In this document: positions 34,454-43,093 of the stretch, piece after piece | How positions within the stretch are numbered: position 1 is the stretch's first letter | Layout of the letters: every line of letters begins with the position of its first letter | Assembly: GCA_965198285.1 (NCBI GenBank) | Contig: OZ240251.1 | Location: 434,001 to 498,000 of the forward strand | Direction: 5' to 3' | Source: UBA11872 sp965198285 | GTDB taxonomy: Bacteria; Chloroflexota; UBA11872 | Length of the DNA: 64,000 nt | Translations under genes and position numbers: made by a program | Notes under the pieces: model-generated | What the model saw: the letters and a program-made list of their open reading frames with translations, nothing else | The model's database searches: none | What the model was told of the DNA's origin: nothing

Positions 34454-34876
34454 GTGTTCATCGACACCAACGTGCTGGTGAATTCCCGGATTCCCGACGC
34501 ACCAGACCACCGCGCCGCGCGGGCAAGCCTGGAACGCGCGTTTCGCGACCCTGAACCGCTGAGGATCAGCCGTCAGGTCATTCGCGAGTATCTGTCCGTC
34601 GTCACGCGCGGGCAGACCTGGTCGGTGGGAATCAGCCGAGAGGACGCCCTCGATGACGTGAGCCGGCTGATTCGCAGCTTCGAGGTTCTTGAGGACGGTC
34701 CCCTGGTTACCGAGGCGCTGGTGGGTCTTTGCCGGGACGTTGCCGTTGGTGGACGGCAGATTCACGACGCCAACATCGTGGCGACGATGCTCGCCCACGG
34801 AGAAGGTCGACTGCTGACGTTCAACGTCGCAGACTTTCGCCGGTACGGTAACCGAATCGAGTTGGTGGACAGCTAG
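34454..34876 (+). CDS. PIN-domain toxin (VapC-like)
   Basis: The 140-residue protein starts at GTG 34454 (MFIDTNVLVNSRIPDAPDHR) and shows the four acidic PIN positions: F-I-D-T-N, the Glu in VIREYLSVV, GGRQIHDANIVATMLAHG and L-L-T-F-N-V-A-D-F. PIN proteins of this kind cut tRNA or rRNA and are held by a cognate antitoxin. The preceding small gene is the likely partner. Both lie at the right border of the accessory region. Confidence 0.88.
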   Translation: MFIDTNVLVNSRIPDAPDHRAARASLERAFRDPEPLRISRQVIREYLSVVTRGQTWSVGISREDALDDVSRLIRSFEVLEDGPLVTEALVGLCRDVAVGGRQIHDANIVATMLAHGEGRLLTFNVADFRRYGNRIELVDS

Positions 34877-34939
34877 CCGAGTGCGAGGAAACGTAAGTTC
34901 GAACGCTGTGGGGAGCGCCTGGCGGCAGGAGTCGTACCG

Positions 34940-36463
34940 ATGAAGAAGCTGGTTTTCTTTGACTATCGAGAGTTGGAGCACCTGGACGGCTTTACGCGGG
35001 CGGTGGAGTCGCCGGTGAAGGTTTCGGATGCGCCGTTGCTGCGGCCGGATCTGCCGTGGGAGCACGGGAACATGCAGATGTTCGGCAGCGTGCTCCAGGG
35101 GGCGGACGGGCGGTTTCGGGCGTGGTATGAGGTTGTAGAAGCGCCCTGGAGGGTTCGGCTGGCCTACGCCGAGAGCGACGACGGGCTGCGCTGGCACAAG
35201 CCGGAACTGGACGTGTTCAGGCACGGTGGGCGAGCGACCAACATCGTGTTTGACGCGCAGCCGCTCGGGTCCGCCGTGATCGAGGACCGGCAGGAGCCCC
35301 GGCCGGCTTACCGGTACAAGCTGCTGACGGGCGCCGAGCCGTCGGGATGCGTGGCTGCGTTCCATAGCGCGGATGGTTTGCACTGGGAATCCGCGCGGAT
35401 GTTTGGCGGTCGGGTCCAGCCCGTGATCGCCACGGCGCCGGACTGCCCGATCGGCTTCCTGCGAGCGCCGGACGGGCGGTTTGCGGCCTATCACCGGATG
35501 GCCGGGTATGGGCGGCGGGTCTTTCGAAGCGAGTCGTGGGACTTTGCGCACTGGTCGGGCGAGCCACAGATGGTGCTGGAGCCGGATGCCGGGGATCCGC
35601 CGCAGACGCAGTTTTATGGGTTGGGGGTTTGCGCCTATGGGCCCTACGAGCTCGGCACGTTGTGGATCTACGCGACCGATCCCGACGACCATGGACCGGG
35701 CAAGGCGCACGGACGGCAGACGCCGGAGCTGGCCTATGCGCGGGCCGGGACAGCCTGGCACCGGGCCGAGCCGGGTACGGCGTTCATACCCAACGGAGAC
35801 CCTTGCGTAACCCCGGCGTGGTTGCCCGGAAGACCCTCACCCCAACCCTCTCCCACAGGGAGAGGGAGCAAGAGCGGCCGCGGCTCGAGGGACGATGGGG
35901 GTCTCGCAAAGGTCTCTAACGGGGGCGCGGGCGAGTGGGACTGCGGCAATTTGCAGGCGGCGTCGCAGCCGGTCTTCCTGGACGATGAGATTCGCTACTA
36001 CTACGCCGGGACCAACGTGCGGCACTCGCGGCACTGGGAGCTGGAGCCGCAGGAGGCCGGCCTGGGCATGGCGCGGCTGAAGCCGGACCGGTTCGTGGCA
36101 CTGCGGGCGGGCGAGGCGCCGGCGGAGTTAGGGACGATAGCGTTCAAGCCGCCATCGGTGGAGGTGTTCGTCAACGCGCGCTCGGCGGACGACGGCGAGG
36201 TACGGGTGGAACTGCAGGACGCGGAGGCGCGGCCGCTGCCGGGGTTCACGGCGGCGGACTGCCGGCCGATAACGGGCGATTCCACGGCGCACCGGGTGGA
36301 GTGGCGCGGCGTCGGGCAGGCCGAAGCGCCGGTGGGCCAGCCGACGCGAATCCGGCTGACAGCGCGGCGGGCATCCGTGTACTCGGTGTTCATGACCGAG
36401 CCGGGCGAGTCGCCGGTCTATCACCAGTTCGAAGCGCTGCGGCCGGAGAATCAGGCCTGGTAG
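34940..36463 (+). CDS. Beta-propeller hydrolase-like protein, paralogue 1 (with an inserted repeat)
   Basis: This is the first of three near-identical paralogues (others at 36591 and 54597). The chain begins MKKLVFFDYRELEHLDGFTR. The N-terminal two thirds show the repeating pattern of a five-bladed propeller as in GH32/GH43-type enzymes: GSVLQGADGRFRAWYE, RLAYAESDDGLRWHKPELDV, YRMKLLTG-like YRYKLLTGAEP, GFLRAPDGRFAAYHRM, YYYAGTNVRHSRHW. The C-terminal part VEVFVNARSADDGEVRVELQ then D-A-E-A-R-P-L-P-G-F is a beta-sandwich. No signal peptide is present, so it acts in the cytoplasm. Relative to the others it carries 42 extra residues encoded by an inserted repeat (35804-35929). The substrate is unknown; a sugar derivative is likely from the neighbours. 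Confidence 0.75.
   Translation: MKKLVFFDYRELEHLDGFTRAVESPVKVSDAPLLRPDLPWEHGNMQMFGSVLQGADGRFRAWYEVVEAPWRVRLAYAESDDGLRWHKPELDVFRHGGRATNIVFDAQPLGSAVIEDRQEPRPAYRYKLLTGAEPSGCVAAFHSADGLHWESARMFGGRVQPVIATAPDCPIGFLRAPDGRFAAYHRMAGYGRRVFRSESWDFAHWSGEPQMVLEPDAGDPPQTQFYGLGVCAYGPYELGTLWIYATDPDDHGPGKAHGRQTPELAYARAGTAWHRAEPGTAFIPNGDPCVTPAWLPGRPSPQPSPTGRGSKSGRGSRDDGGLAKVSNGGAGEWDCGNLQAASQPVFLDDEIRYYYAGTNVRHSRHWELEPQEAGLGMARLKPDRFVALRAGEAPAELGTIAFKPPSVEVFVNARSADDGEVRVELQDAEARPLPGFTAADCRPITGDSTAHRVEWRGVGQAEAPVGQPTRIRLTARRASVYSVFMTEPGESPVYHQFEALRPENQAW
35804..35929 (+). repeat. 126-bp in-frame insertion containing a widespread palindromic repeat
   Basis: The two paralogues go directly from the G-D-P or G-A-A codons to G-E-W-D; here 126 bp intervene. 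It contains CCCTCACCCC followed by AACCCTCTCCCACAGGGAGA, with a perfect 9-bp stem CCCTCTCCC/GGGAGAGGG (35846-35854, 35858-35866). Translated, it reads PSPQPSPTGRG, a phrase familiar from many bacterial genomes as the product of a REP-like/MITE-like repeat. The length is a multiple of three, so the frame is kept. Confidence 0.85.
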
Positions 36464-36590
36464 GCGGCTGCATGCACTGGGCCAGGCGATCGGCGGGGCA
36501 GCAACAATTGTTCGATGACCCGGGCGCCGCAGCACCGGATGGCAACTGCCGAACGGCCCGAGGCGTCCCAATGGCGCAGGAGTGGCGCCG

Positions 36591-37988
36591 ATGAAGAAGC
36601 TGCTGTTTTTTGACTCTCGCGAGTTGGAGCACGTGGAGGGCTTTGCGCGCGCGGTGGAGCCGCCGGTGAAGCATCCGGATGCGCCGTTGATGACGCCGGA
36701 CCTGCCGTGGGAGCACGGCAACATGCAGCTGTACGGCAGTGTGATTCAGGCGACGGACGGGCGCTTTCGCGCCTGGTACGAATTGTGGGCACCCCCCTGG
36801 ACTACTCGGCTCGCCTACGCCGAGAGCGACGACGGGCTGGTTTGGCGGAAGCCGCGCCTGGACGCATACAGGCACGACGGGCGGCCGACCAACATCGTGT
36901 CTGACGCTGGGCAGGTTGGCGCCGCTCTGGTCGAAGACCGCGAGGACCACCGTCCGGCCTGGCGATACAAGCTGCTGACGCGCGCGGCGCCGTCCGACTG
37001 CATTGCCGCGTTGCACAGCGCGGACGGCATCCACTGGAACCCCGTGCGCACGATCGCGGGGCGGATCCAGCCGGTGATCGCGACCAATCCGGACTGCCCG
37101 ATCGGCTTTCTGCGGGCGCCGGACGGGCGGTTTGTGGCGTATCACCGCATGGACGGGTACGGGCGGCGAGTGTTTCGGAGTGAGTCGTGGGACTTTGTGA
37201 ACTGGTCAGGCGAGCCGCGAATGGTGCTGGAGCCGGATGCCGGCGACCCGCCGCAGACGCAGTTCTACGGGCTGGGCGCCTGCGCCTATGGGCCGTACGA
37301 ACTGGGCACGCTGTGGATCTACGCCACCGAAACCGAGGACCAGGACCCGCTCAAAATGCGGGGCTTGCAGACGCCGGAATTGGCCTATGCGCGGGCCGGC
37401 ACGGCCTGGCACCGAGCCGAACAGGGCACGCCGTTCATTCCCAACGGCGACCCGGGCGAGTGGGACTCCGGCAATTTGCAGCCAGCCTCGCAGCCGGTCT
37501 TCCTGGACGACGAGATTCGCTACTACTACGCCGGGACCAACGCACGGCACACCATGGATTGGGAGCTGCAGCCGCAGAACGCCGGGCTGGGCCTGGCGCG
37601 GCTGAAGCCGGACCGGTTCGTGGCGTTGCGGGCGGGCGAGGCGCCAGCCGAGTTGGGGACGATTGCGTTCAAGCCGCCATCGGTGGACGTGTTCGTCAAC
37701 GCGAGGACGGCGGGCGATGGCGAGGTGCGGGTGGAACTGCAGGACGCGGAGGCTCGGCCGCTGCCGGGGTTCACGGCGACGGACTGCCGGCCGATCAGGG
37801 GCGATTCCACGTCGCAGCGGGTGGAGTGGCGCGGTGTCGGGCAGGCCGAAGCGCCGGTGGGGCAGCCGACGCGACTAAGGCTGATGGCGCGGCAGGCGTC
37901 TGTCTACTCGGTGTTCATGACCGAGCCCGGCGAGTCGCCGGTCTACCACCAGTTCGATTCGCTGCGGCCCGATAGCCAGGCCTGGTAA
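36591..37988 (+). CDS. Beta-propeller hydrolase-like protein, paralogue 2
   Basis: ATG 36591 (MKKLLFFDSRELEHVEGFAR) is preferred over GTG 36582 because all three paralogues align from M-K-K-L. CAGGAG lies about ten bases upstream. Blade-type repeats AYAESDDGLVWRKPRLDAYR, GFLRAPDGRFVAYHRMDGYG and IRYYYAGTNARHTMDWELQP are followed by the C-terminal sandwich VDVFVNARTAGDGEVRVELQ. It is 465 residues long with no insertion. About 90 bp upstream are also similar to the region before paralogue 3, showing that gene and leader were copied together. It ends 65 bp before the conserved leader of the oxidoreductase gene, and the pair likely works in one pathway. Confidence 0.75.
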   Translation: MKKLLFFDSRELEHVEGFARAVEPPVKHPDAPLMTPDLPWEHGNMQLYGSVIQATDGRFRAWYELWAPPWTTRLAYAESDDGLVWRKPRLDAYRHDGRPTNIVSDAGQVGAALVEDREDHRPAWRYKLLTRAAPSDCIAALHSADGIHWNPVRTIAGRIQPVIATNPDCPIGFLRAPDGRFVAYHRMDGYGRRVFRSESWDFVNWSGEPRMVLEPDAGDPPQTQFYGLGACAYGPYELGTLWIYATETEDQDPLKMRGLQTPELAYARAGTAWHRAEQGTPFIPNGDPGEWDSGNLQPASQPVFLDDEIRYYYAGTNARHTMDWELQPQNAGLGLARLKPDRFVALRAGEAPAELGTIAFKPPSVDVFVNARTAGDGEVRVELQDAEARPLPGFTATDCRPIRGDSTSQRVEWRGVGQAEAPVGQPTRLRLMARQASVYSVFMTEPGESPVYHQFDSLRPDSQAW

Positions 37989-38053
37989 CGGGCCGCAATC
38001 CCCGCCGCCGAGCCGTTTGGCCCCAACTGCCGCTGCGCGGCGCGCAGCACATG

Positions 38054-38132
38054 GCAAGGCGTCTATCGTGGTGGTTGACGGACGGACTGCCTTGAGCGTT
38101 GCGTCAACAGGCAGCTCGCTGGAGAACCACAC
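38054..38132 (+). promoter_or_regulatory. 79-nt conserved leader of Gfo/Idh gene 1
   Basis: The 79 bases before the ATG match, base for base in length and at most positions, the 79 bases before the second Gfo/Idh gene (60691-60769). Shared blocks are GCAAGGCGTC, TGCCTTGAGCGTTGC and the ribosome-site end TGGAG-x-ACCACAC. A 24-nt block (38094-38117) begins GAGCGTTG and ends GCTC, with an inner GTTG/CAAC dyad. Confidence 0.6.
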
Positions 38133-39218
38133 ATGGCACTCAGAATGATCCAGGTTGGAACCGGCGGCATCGGTGCGAGGTGGTGCGGGGACTTTCTGCC
38201 GCCAAACGTCGACGCGGGCCTGATTGAAGTTGTGGCCGCGGTGGATATCAATCCCGACGCTTTGCAGAACGCCCGGGAATCCCTCGGTCTGAGTGCCGCC
38301 CAGTGCTACACGGACATCCAGCGAGCGTTCGACGAAAACCCGGCCGACTTCTGTACCGTCGTCGTGCCCCCCTTTTCCCACGAAGCGGTTGTGGACGCGG
38401 CCCTGGCCCACGACCTGCACATCCTCTCGGAGAAGCCCATCGCCGACACGCTGGTTGCGTCCGTGCGCATTGCCGACAAAGTCACGAAGGCCGGCAAGAA
38501 GATGGCGGTGACCATGAGTCATCGCTTCAACCAGTACAAGACGACGCTGCGTGAGAGTCTGCGCTCGGGTCGGTACGGGACGCTGAACTACTTGGTCTGT
38601 CGGTTCACAGCGGAGGCGCGGCAGCATGGATCGTGGGGCCGCGGCTTTCGCTATGAGATGGCCGACCCGTTGCTGGTGGAAGGGTCGGTGCATCATCTGG
38701 ACATCCTGGCCGATCTGGCCGGCGCCAAATGCGCGCGGATCTATGCGCAAACCTGGAATCCCGCGTGGAGCGACTTCGCGGGGGACTCGCAAGCGCTGGT
38801 GACGATGGAGTTCGAGAATGGCGTGCGGGCCACCTACGAGGGCTCCAGCACGAACGCGATTGGGCTGGACGGCTGGGGCCGCGAGTACACCCGTGCCGAG
38901 TGCGAGGGGGCGACGCTGATCCTGGGGCAGGATCGCCTGGAGTGCTTCCCCTTCGACCCGTCGCGCGAATTGCCCAGCAAGCAAGAAGGTCAGGGCACGA
39001 CGGTTCCCTGGCTGGAACAGCCGACCTGGGGGCACGTGTGGCTGATCGAGAAGTTCGCGAATTGGCTGCAGGGCGGCGCGCCAATGGAAACGAACGTGTC
39101 CGACAACCTGCAGTCAGCTGCGATGGTCTCCGCTGCAATCGAGAGCAGTCAAACCGGCCAGCCGATTAACGTGCAGGAGCATCTGGCGGCGGCGTGGCGG
39201 GAGGTTTCGGCGGCCTAG
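38133..39218 (+). CDS. Gfo/Idh/MocA family oxidoreductase 1
   Basis: The protein begins MALRMIQVGTGGIGARWCGD with the NAD(P) loop at residues 9-14, has the E-K-P motif at residues 100-102 (HILSEKPIADT) and the catalytic-type H-H-L-D at about 187-190 (VEGSVHHLDILADL). It would oxidise or reduce a cyclitol or sugar derivative with NAD(P). At 361 residues it is of usual length. The paralogue at 60770 is clearly similar through the whole chain. Neighbouring hydrolase-like and dioxygenase genes suggest a shared substrate. Confidence 0.9.
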   Translation: MALRMIQVGTGGIGARWCGDFLPPNVDAGLIEVVAAVDINPDALQNARESLGLSAAQCYTDIQRAFDENPADFCTVVVPPFSHEAVVDAALAHDLHILSEKPIADTLVASVRIADKVTKAGKKMAVTMSHRFNQYKTTLRESLRSGRYGTLNYLVCRFTAEARQHGSWGRGFRYEMADPLLVEGSVHHLDILADLAGAKCARIYAQTWNPAWSDFAGDSQALVTMEFENGVRATYEGSSTNAIGLDGWGREYTRAECEGATLILGQDRLECFPFDPSRELPSKQEGQGTTVPWLEQPTWGHVWLIEKFANWLQGGAPMETNVSDNLQSAAMVSAAIESSQTGQPINVQEHLAAAWREVSAA

Positions 39219-39327
39219 GCGTGCCGGCTCCACACCCGCGAGTCTATTGACCGCCCCTGACGCTCTGGGCGTTGCCCGACACCGGCGATGAAAGGCCTTG
39301 CCGCCGCCGACCTTGCTCAGGCCGCCC

Positions 39328-39620
39328 CTAGAAGCCCAAGCCGGCGATGTAGTCCTTCAACTCCTAATAGGCCTCCGCGCTCTGCTCAAGAATCAGGTTG
39401 GATTGTTCGACCCGCTTGCCCATAGCCTCGTCAACCGTCTGTTCCCCGTTGAGAATCCGGGATGGAGCGAACCAGGCCTGCCACCACTCCAACCACGCCG
39501 GATGGCCGAGCTGCTGGCTGCGGGGGTTGGGATCCTCTTCGACGTAGGTTCGAAACAGACCGTGGTTCTCGGGCGGGCCGGCTTCGAAGGCCGGCGACGT
39601 CAACACGTCTTTGAACACCG
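39328..39620 (-). pseudogene. 3' remnant of a solute-binding-protein gene
   Basis: Minus-strand reading gives VFKDVLTSPAFEAGPPENHG, EEDPNPRSQQLGHPAWLEWW, RVEQSNLILEQSAEAY, a TAG (39364-39366), then E-L-K-D-Y-I-A-G-L-G-F and the end stop at 39328-39330. It is nearly identical to the last 97 codons of the intact gene at 48189, where a CAG codon stands in place of TAG. The 5' part is absent. It shows that a copy of the binding-protein gene was placed here and decayed. Confidence 0.88.
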
Positions 39621-40297
39621 GGTCTTGCCCGTGCGCACACGGCGGGCCGCGCCGGAGCCGGCTCGATCGTTGCGGGCGCCTAGCGCGGCAGTCCGCAACC
39701 GTGGCGTCATAGGTAGCTCAGGTCCAACATGACGGGAAGCCCCCGTTAGGTCGCATCGTTCTGGATCTTGTCCACCACACTCTCTGACAACCGAGCCACC
39801 AGGCGATCATGCCCACACGGTCCCAAGGATGGTGAATACGCTTTCGCGATATGCCCCATCAATAGGAGCGGTCAATGAACGATGGTATATTGCCGAACAC
39901 ACCGTGATATTGGCATCGGATCGCTGTCTCCCGCCACCGGCCACTCAGCGCTGAGACGCGCCGCTTGCCGTGGATTCTCGTGCAGATGCCAGGCAACGCA
40001 ACAGTCGTGCGTTACAGCCGCTTTGCACCGCACCATGACATGCGCCATGGACCGGATCCGTCTCCCCCGGGGCGACGGACGCGCGTTAGCGACCGGTCCA
40101 AGAGCGTTGACTTGTCAGTGGCGCCCGAGGCTGGAGCCGGTTCTGTCGACCAAGACCTCTCGGCGCCCGCATCAGCGCTTCCCAGCAGTTGCACCGGCCC
40201 AGCGTGTGACGTTGCCTTGAGTCGGGGTCGCCATGGGTTCTTGTACTTCCGACGGGTTGGCCTGCCGCAGATGACCACGGTCAATCGAAGATAAGAG
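39621..40297. other. Gene-free stretch of about 680 bp
   Basis: Right of the binding-protein remnant no frame shows protein character. A short AT-rich patch near 39875-39920 (GGTATATTG, GTGATATTGG) could hold a promoter for the following hydrolase-like gene. The rest is probably decayed sequence. Confidence 0.4.
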
Positions 40298-41824
40298 ATG
40301 CCAGCGCCCTATCCGGGATCCGTCGTCCTTGCTCGCGAATCAGGGCGAAGCTTTCTCTTTGCTGATCTGCTTGAAGTCGCCGACATGCACAACACCCGTC
40401 TCGTCGTGAATGCCGCGAGGAAGCATTCGGCGAACCCAGTGCTTCGACCAGGGGTGCTTGGATCTTGGGACTCCATGCAAGCAACGCCGTGGCAAGGGAC
40501 GGTGATCTGGGATTCGGATGAGCACGTCTTCAAGTGCTGGTACATGGGTATCGATGCCGAGGAAGCAGGCATTCATCAGCAGCCACGCGTCGGGTATGCC
40601 GTCAGCAGCGACGGCATCGCCTGGGAGAAACCAAGCCTCGGAGTGTGCGACTACAAGGGATCACGCGACAACAACATGCTTGTTGATAACACGCCGCGGC
40701 GGACGAACGGCGCGTGCTTGAAAGACCCTGGTGACGACGATCCGGCGCGCCGCTACAAACTCTTTCTGCCAGACGCGAACTGGGACAAAGAGATCTGGAA
40801 CTCACCGGACGGCATTCGGTTTACGCGGGAAGGAAGGGCCTGTCTCCGATCCGCGCGTACTCCAGAAGGAGATATGCGCTGGCTTCCCGATCCCGAGGCA
40901 TGGTTCGACGTGCACCAAGTCCTGTATGACCCACAGGATCCAGATCCCCAGCGGCGCTACAAGTGCTACGGCCAGATGTCCGGCCCGCGAGCTTCGGAGC
41001 GGGGAGGCTGGACAAGTCGCAAAGGCGGCATGGCCTACGGGCCAGATCCCTGGACCTGGACCCGCTCCGCGCACAATCCGATCATCGACCCCGACGACGG
41101 CGACGAATTCCAGATTCACTTCATATCCGTCTTTCCGTGGAAGGGCTACTACTTCATGCTGTATGAATTTGCGTGGCTTGAGCCGCTGCAAAACTCATAC
41201 GCCGGCGATGTGCGACTGGCAGTCAGCCGCGATGGCGAGGCTTTCCGCCGCGTGAACCCCCACGAGCCTGTGCTCCGACGAGGAGCCCGAGATGCGTGGG
41301 ACAGCGGATTCCTGGTGACATCAAGCGATGTCGTCAGCTACGGCGACGAGCTTCGCCTCTACTACTCGGGGCAAGCGGAAACGTGGACAAAATGGCCGCT
41401 CGGCGACCGCGTGGCCAAGAAGGAAGGCTGGCCGAGCAGCGCCGGAAGCATCTATCCCTCGCAGATGGGTCTTGCCACGCTGCCGCTCGACGGATTCACC
41501 AGCCTTGAATCGCTCGATCACGAGATGCCCGCCGTTGTCACGACCATTCCGGTAGAGCCGTCGGACGAGGCTCTCCAGCTCCGCCTCAGCGTCAGCCGGA
41601 CGCTTCCGGGACGGAGCTGGATTGACGCCGCCGTCCTTGGGACAAGTGGCGAGGAGTTACCGGGCTACGGACGCGCCGATTGCCGTCACGTCCACACCGA
41701 CGGCCCCAATCAACTGGCCAGATGGTCGGGCGTCGACACATTGCCGACTGGAGCCGATCGGATCCAAATCCGCTTCTGGATCTATGGCCAGGCCAAGCTC
41801 CACGCCGCGTCATTCGCATCGTGA
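40298..41824 (+). CDS. Beta-propeller glycosidase-like protein, distant fourth member
   Basis: The 508-residue protein has the same architecture as the paralogues at 34940, 36591 and 54597 but is only distantly related. The early segment FLFADLLEVADMHNTRLVVN, then A-N-P-V-L-R-P-G, is the usual start of GH32-like propeller proteins, so the upstream start at 40298 is preferred to ATG 40385. Blades show VGYAVSSDGIAWEKPSLGVC, KDPGDDDPARRYKLFLPDAN, YDPQDPDPQRRYKCYGQMSG, VRLAVSRDGEAFRRVNPHEP and LRLYYSGQAETW; the C-terminal sandwich has LRLSVSRTLPGRSWIDAAVL then E-L-P-G-Y-G-R-A-D-C. It probably cleaves or binds a glycan; catalytic acids were not assigned. Confidence 0.72.
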   Translation: MPAPYPGSVVLARESGRSFLFADLLEVADMHNTRLVVNAARKHSANPVLRPGVLGSWDSMQATPWQGTVIWDSDEHVFKCWYMGIDAEEAGIHQQPRVGYAVSSDGIAWEKPSLGVCDYKGSRDNNMLVDNTPRRTNGACLKDPGDDDPARRYKLFLPDANWDKEIWNSPDGIRFTREGRACLRSARTPEGDMRWLPDPEAWFDVHQVLYDPQDPDPQRRYKCYGQMSGPRASERGGWTSRKGGMAYGPDPWTWTRSAHNPIIDPDDGDEFQIHFISVFPWKGYYFMLYEFAWLEPLQNSYAGDVRLAVSRDGEAFRRVNPHEPVLRRGARDAWDSGFLVTSSDVVSYGDELRLYYSGQAETWTKWPLGDRVAKKEGWPSSAGSIYPSQMGLATLPLDGFTSLESLDHEMPAVVTTIPVEPSDEALQLRLSVSRTLPGRSWIDAAVLGTSGEELPGYGRADCRHVHTDGPNQLARWSGVDTLPTGADRIQIRFWIYGQAKLHAASFAS

Positions 41825-41871
41825 AGCCAATCCACTATTGGTTCCCACAGGCGGCTTAGGAGGTCAGCACG

Positions 41872-42657
41872 ATGGCTATACGCACCCTCAGCTTCTTGAC
41901 CGGCACGCAAGTTGATGCCTTTCATGCCGATGGGTATCTCATCCTGGGGAATGTCCTCTCAGACGATGAGCTCCGTGTGCTCGAATCGAGCGTCAACGTG
42001 CTGGAGGACTGGGCTCAGAGCAACGAGCACCAGCATTTTCAAAGCGAGGCACAAAGCACGACGAGCCGAAAGCTGATTCGCAAGATCCAGGCGATCCACC
42101 ACCATGGCGGCGCCCCGTGGCGCGCCCTCATGCGGAAGCCCGAAACCCTTGATCTGTTTGAGGATCTGTTGGGCAGCGAGCTGTTCTTCCACCATTCCAA
42201 GCTGATGATGAAGCCGCCACTCGAAGGCTCGGCCAAGCACTGGCACCAAGACCTGTCCGAGGGATTCGTCACACCGACAGAGGTGGAGCGTCTTGGCGCG
42301 CGTGGAACCGACTTTCAACCGGAGGAAGCACCTGTGGTCGCGATTCAGTACTACCTGGATGAGTCCACGGTGGACAACGGCTGCATGCAAGTTGTGCCGG
42401 GGAGTCACCGGCGCGGACTGCATACGAACCCTCTCGACGAGTCGCTGATTGACCCCGCCGAGGTTGTATGCGCGGAGGTACCCGCCGGTGGCGCGTTGCT
42501 ATTCCACTGTCTCACCTACCACTACTCCGCGCCGAACACCTCAGACAAGTCGCGCCGCGGGCCCGTCTATGAATACTTCGCGCCCACGCGGCATGTCCAG
42601 CTGCTGCCACGCCAGCAGGACTTCGGCGCACGGGTGCGGCCAGAAAGCGATGCCTGA
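41872..42657 (+). CDS. Phytanoyl-CoA dioxygenase (PhyH) family protein 1
   Basis: This 261-residue Fe(II)/2-oxoglutarate dioxygenase begins MAIRTLSFLTGTQVDAFHAD then G-Y-L-I-L-G-N-V-L, shows the iron motif H-x-D in AKHWHQDLSEGF and the distal His plus Arg in LLFHCLTYHYSAPNTSDKSR, with NGCMQVVPGSHRRGLHTNPL between. PhyH enzymes hydroxylate lipids, small metabolites or sugars. It starts 47 bp after the propeller gene, so the two are probably co-transcribed. An AGGAGG lies about 11 bases before the ATG. Confidence 0.9.
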   Translation: MAIRTLSFLTGTQVDAFHADGYLILGNVLSDDELRVLESSVNVLEDWAQSNEHQHFQSEAQSTTSRKLIRKIQAIHHHGGAPWRALMRKPETLDLFEDLLGSELFFHHSKLMMKPPLEGSAKHWHQDLSEGFVTPTEVERLGARGTDFQPEEAPVVAIQYYLDESTVDNGCMQVVPGSHRRGLHTNPLDESLIDPAEVVCAEVPAGGALLFHCLTYHYSAPNTSDKSRRGPVYEYFAPTRHVQLLPRQQDFGARVRPESDA

Positions 42658-43093
42658 CCGGGCGTCGCTCCAGGTCAATACGGGTGTAGTCGATCCCCCC
42701 TGAGTCGCGGACCACCCCTCGCACCGAATGTCGATCAAGAGCGCGGCGGGTGCGCTTCGTCGGGCGGCCGGTGGCTGGATTGTGGCGAAGCCGCCGCGGA
42801 GACGTGACGGCGCTAGATTGCGTGGCTCGGCGCCCAGGCCATGACAGCACGCGGGATAGCGTCGCCGTCGCAGATTGACCTCGCCGTCCACGCAGGGCGC
42901 GCCGTGTGCCCGGCCACGGGCTTTAGCGGCCCAGGCCTGATTATTCGCGCAGGTGGTGTGGTTCGAGGTCCGGCAGCGTAGGCGCCACTTGCGATTGATC
43001 AACCGCGGCTTTCAGACTCCAGCCTGGCGATTAACGGTTGCGAGAAGCGTGATCGTATCGAGCACTATGCTCGAGCGCCGATTCTCTGCGGGA
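42658..43093. other. Gene-free stretch between convergent genes
   Basis: About 435 bp between the PhyH gene and the convergent nitrilase-family gene. Frames are open in places but with composition unlike protein. No hairpin with a T-run was seen. It may contain decayed sequence. Confidence 0.4.

Noticed and set aside
42541..43002. 153-codon minus-strand frame in the gap after the PhyH gene
   Set aside because: It overlaps the end of the PhyH gene antisense, and the composition is Arg/Cys/Ala-rich without a recognisable motif.
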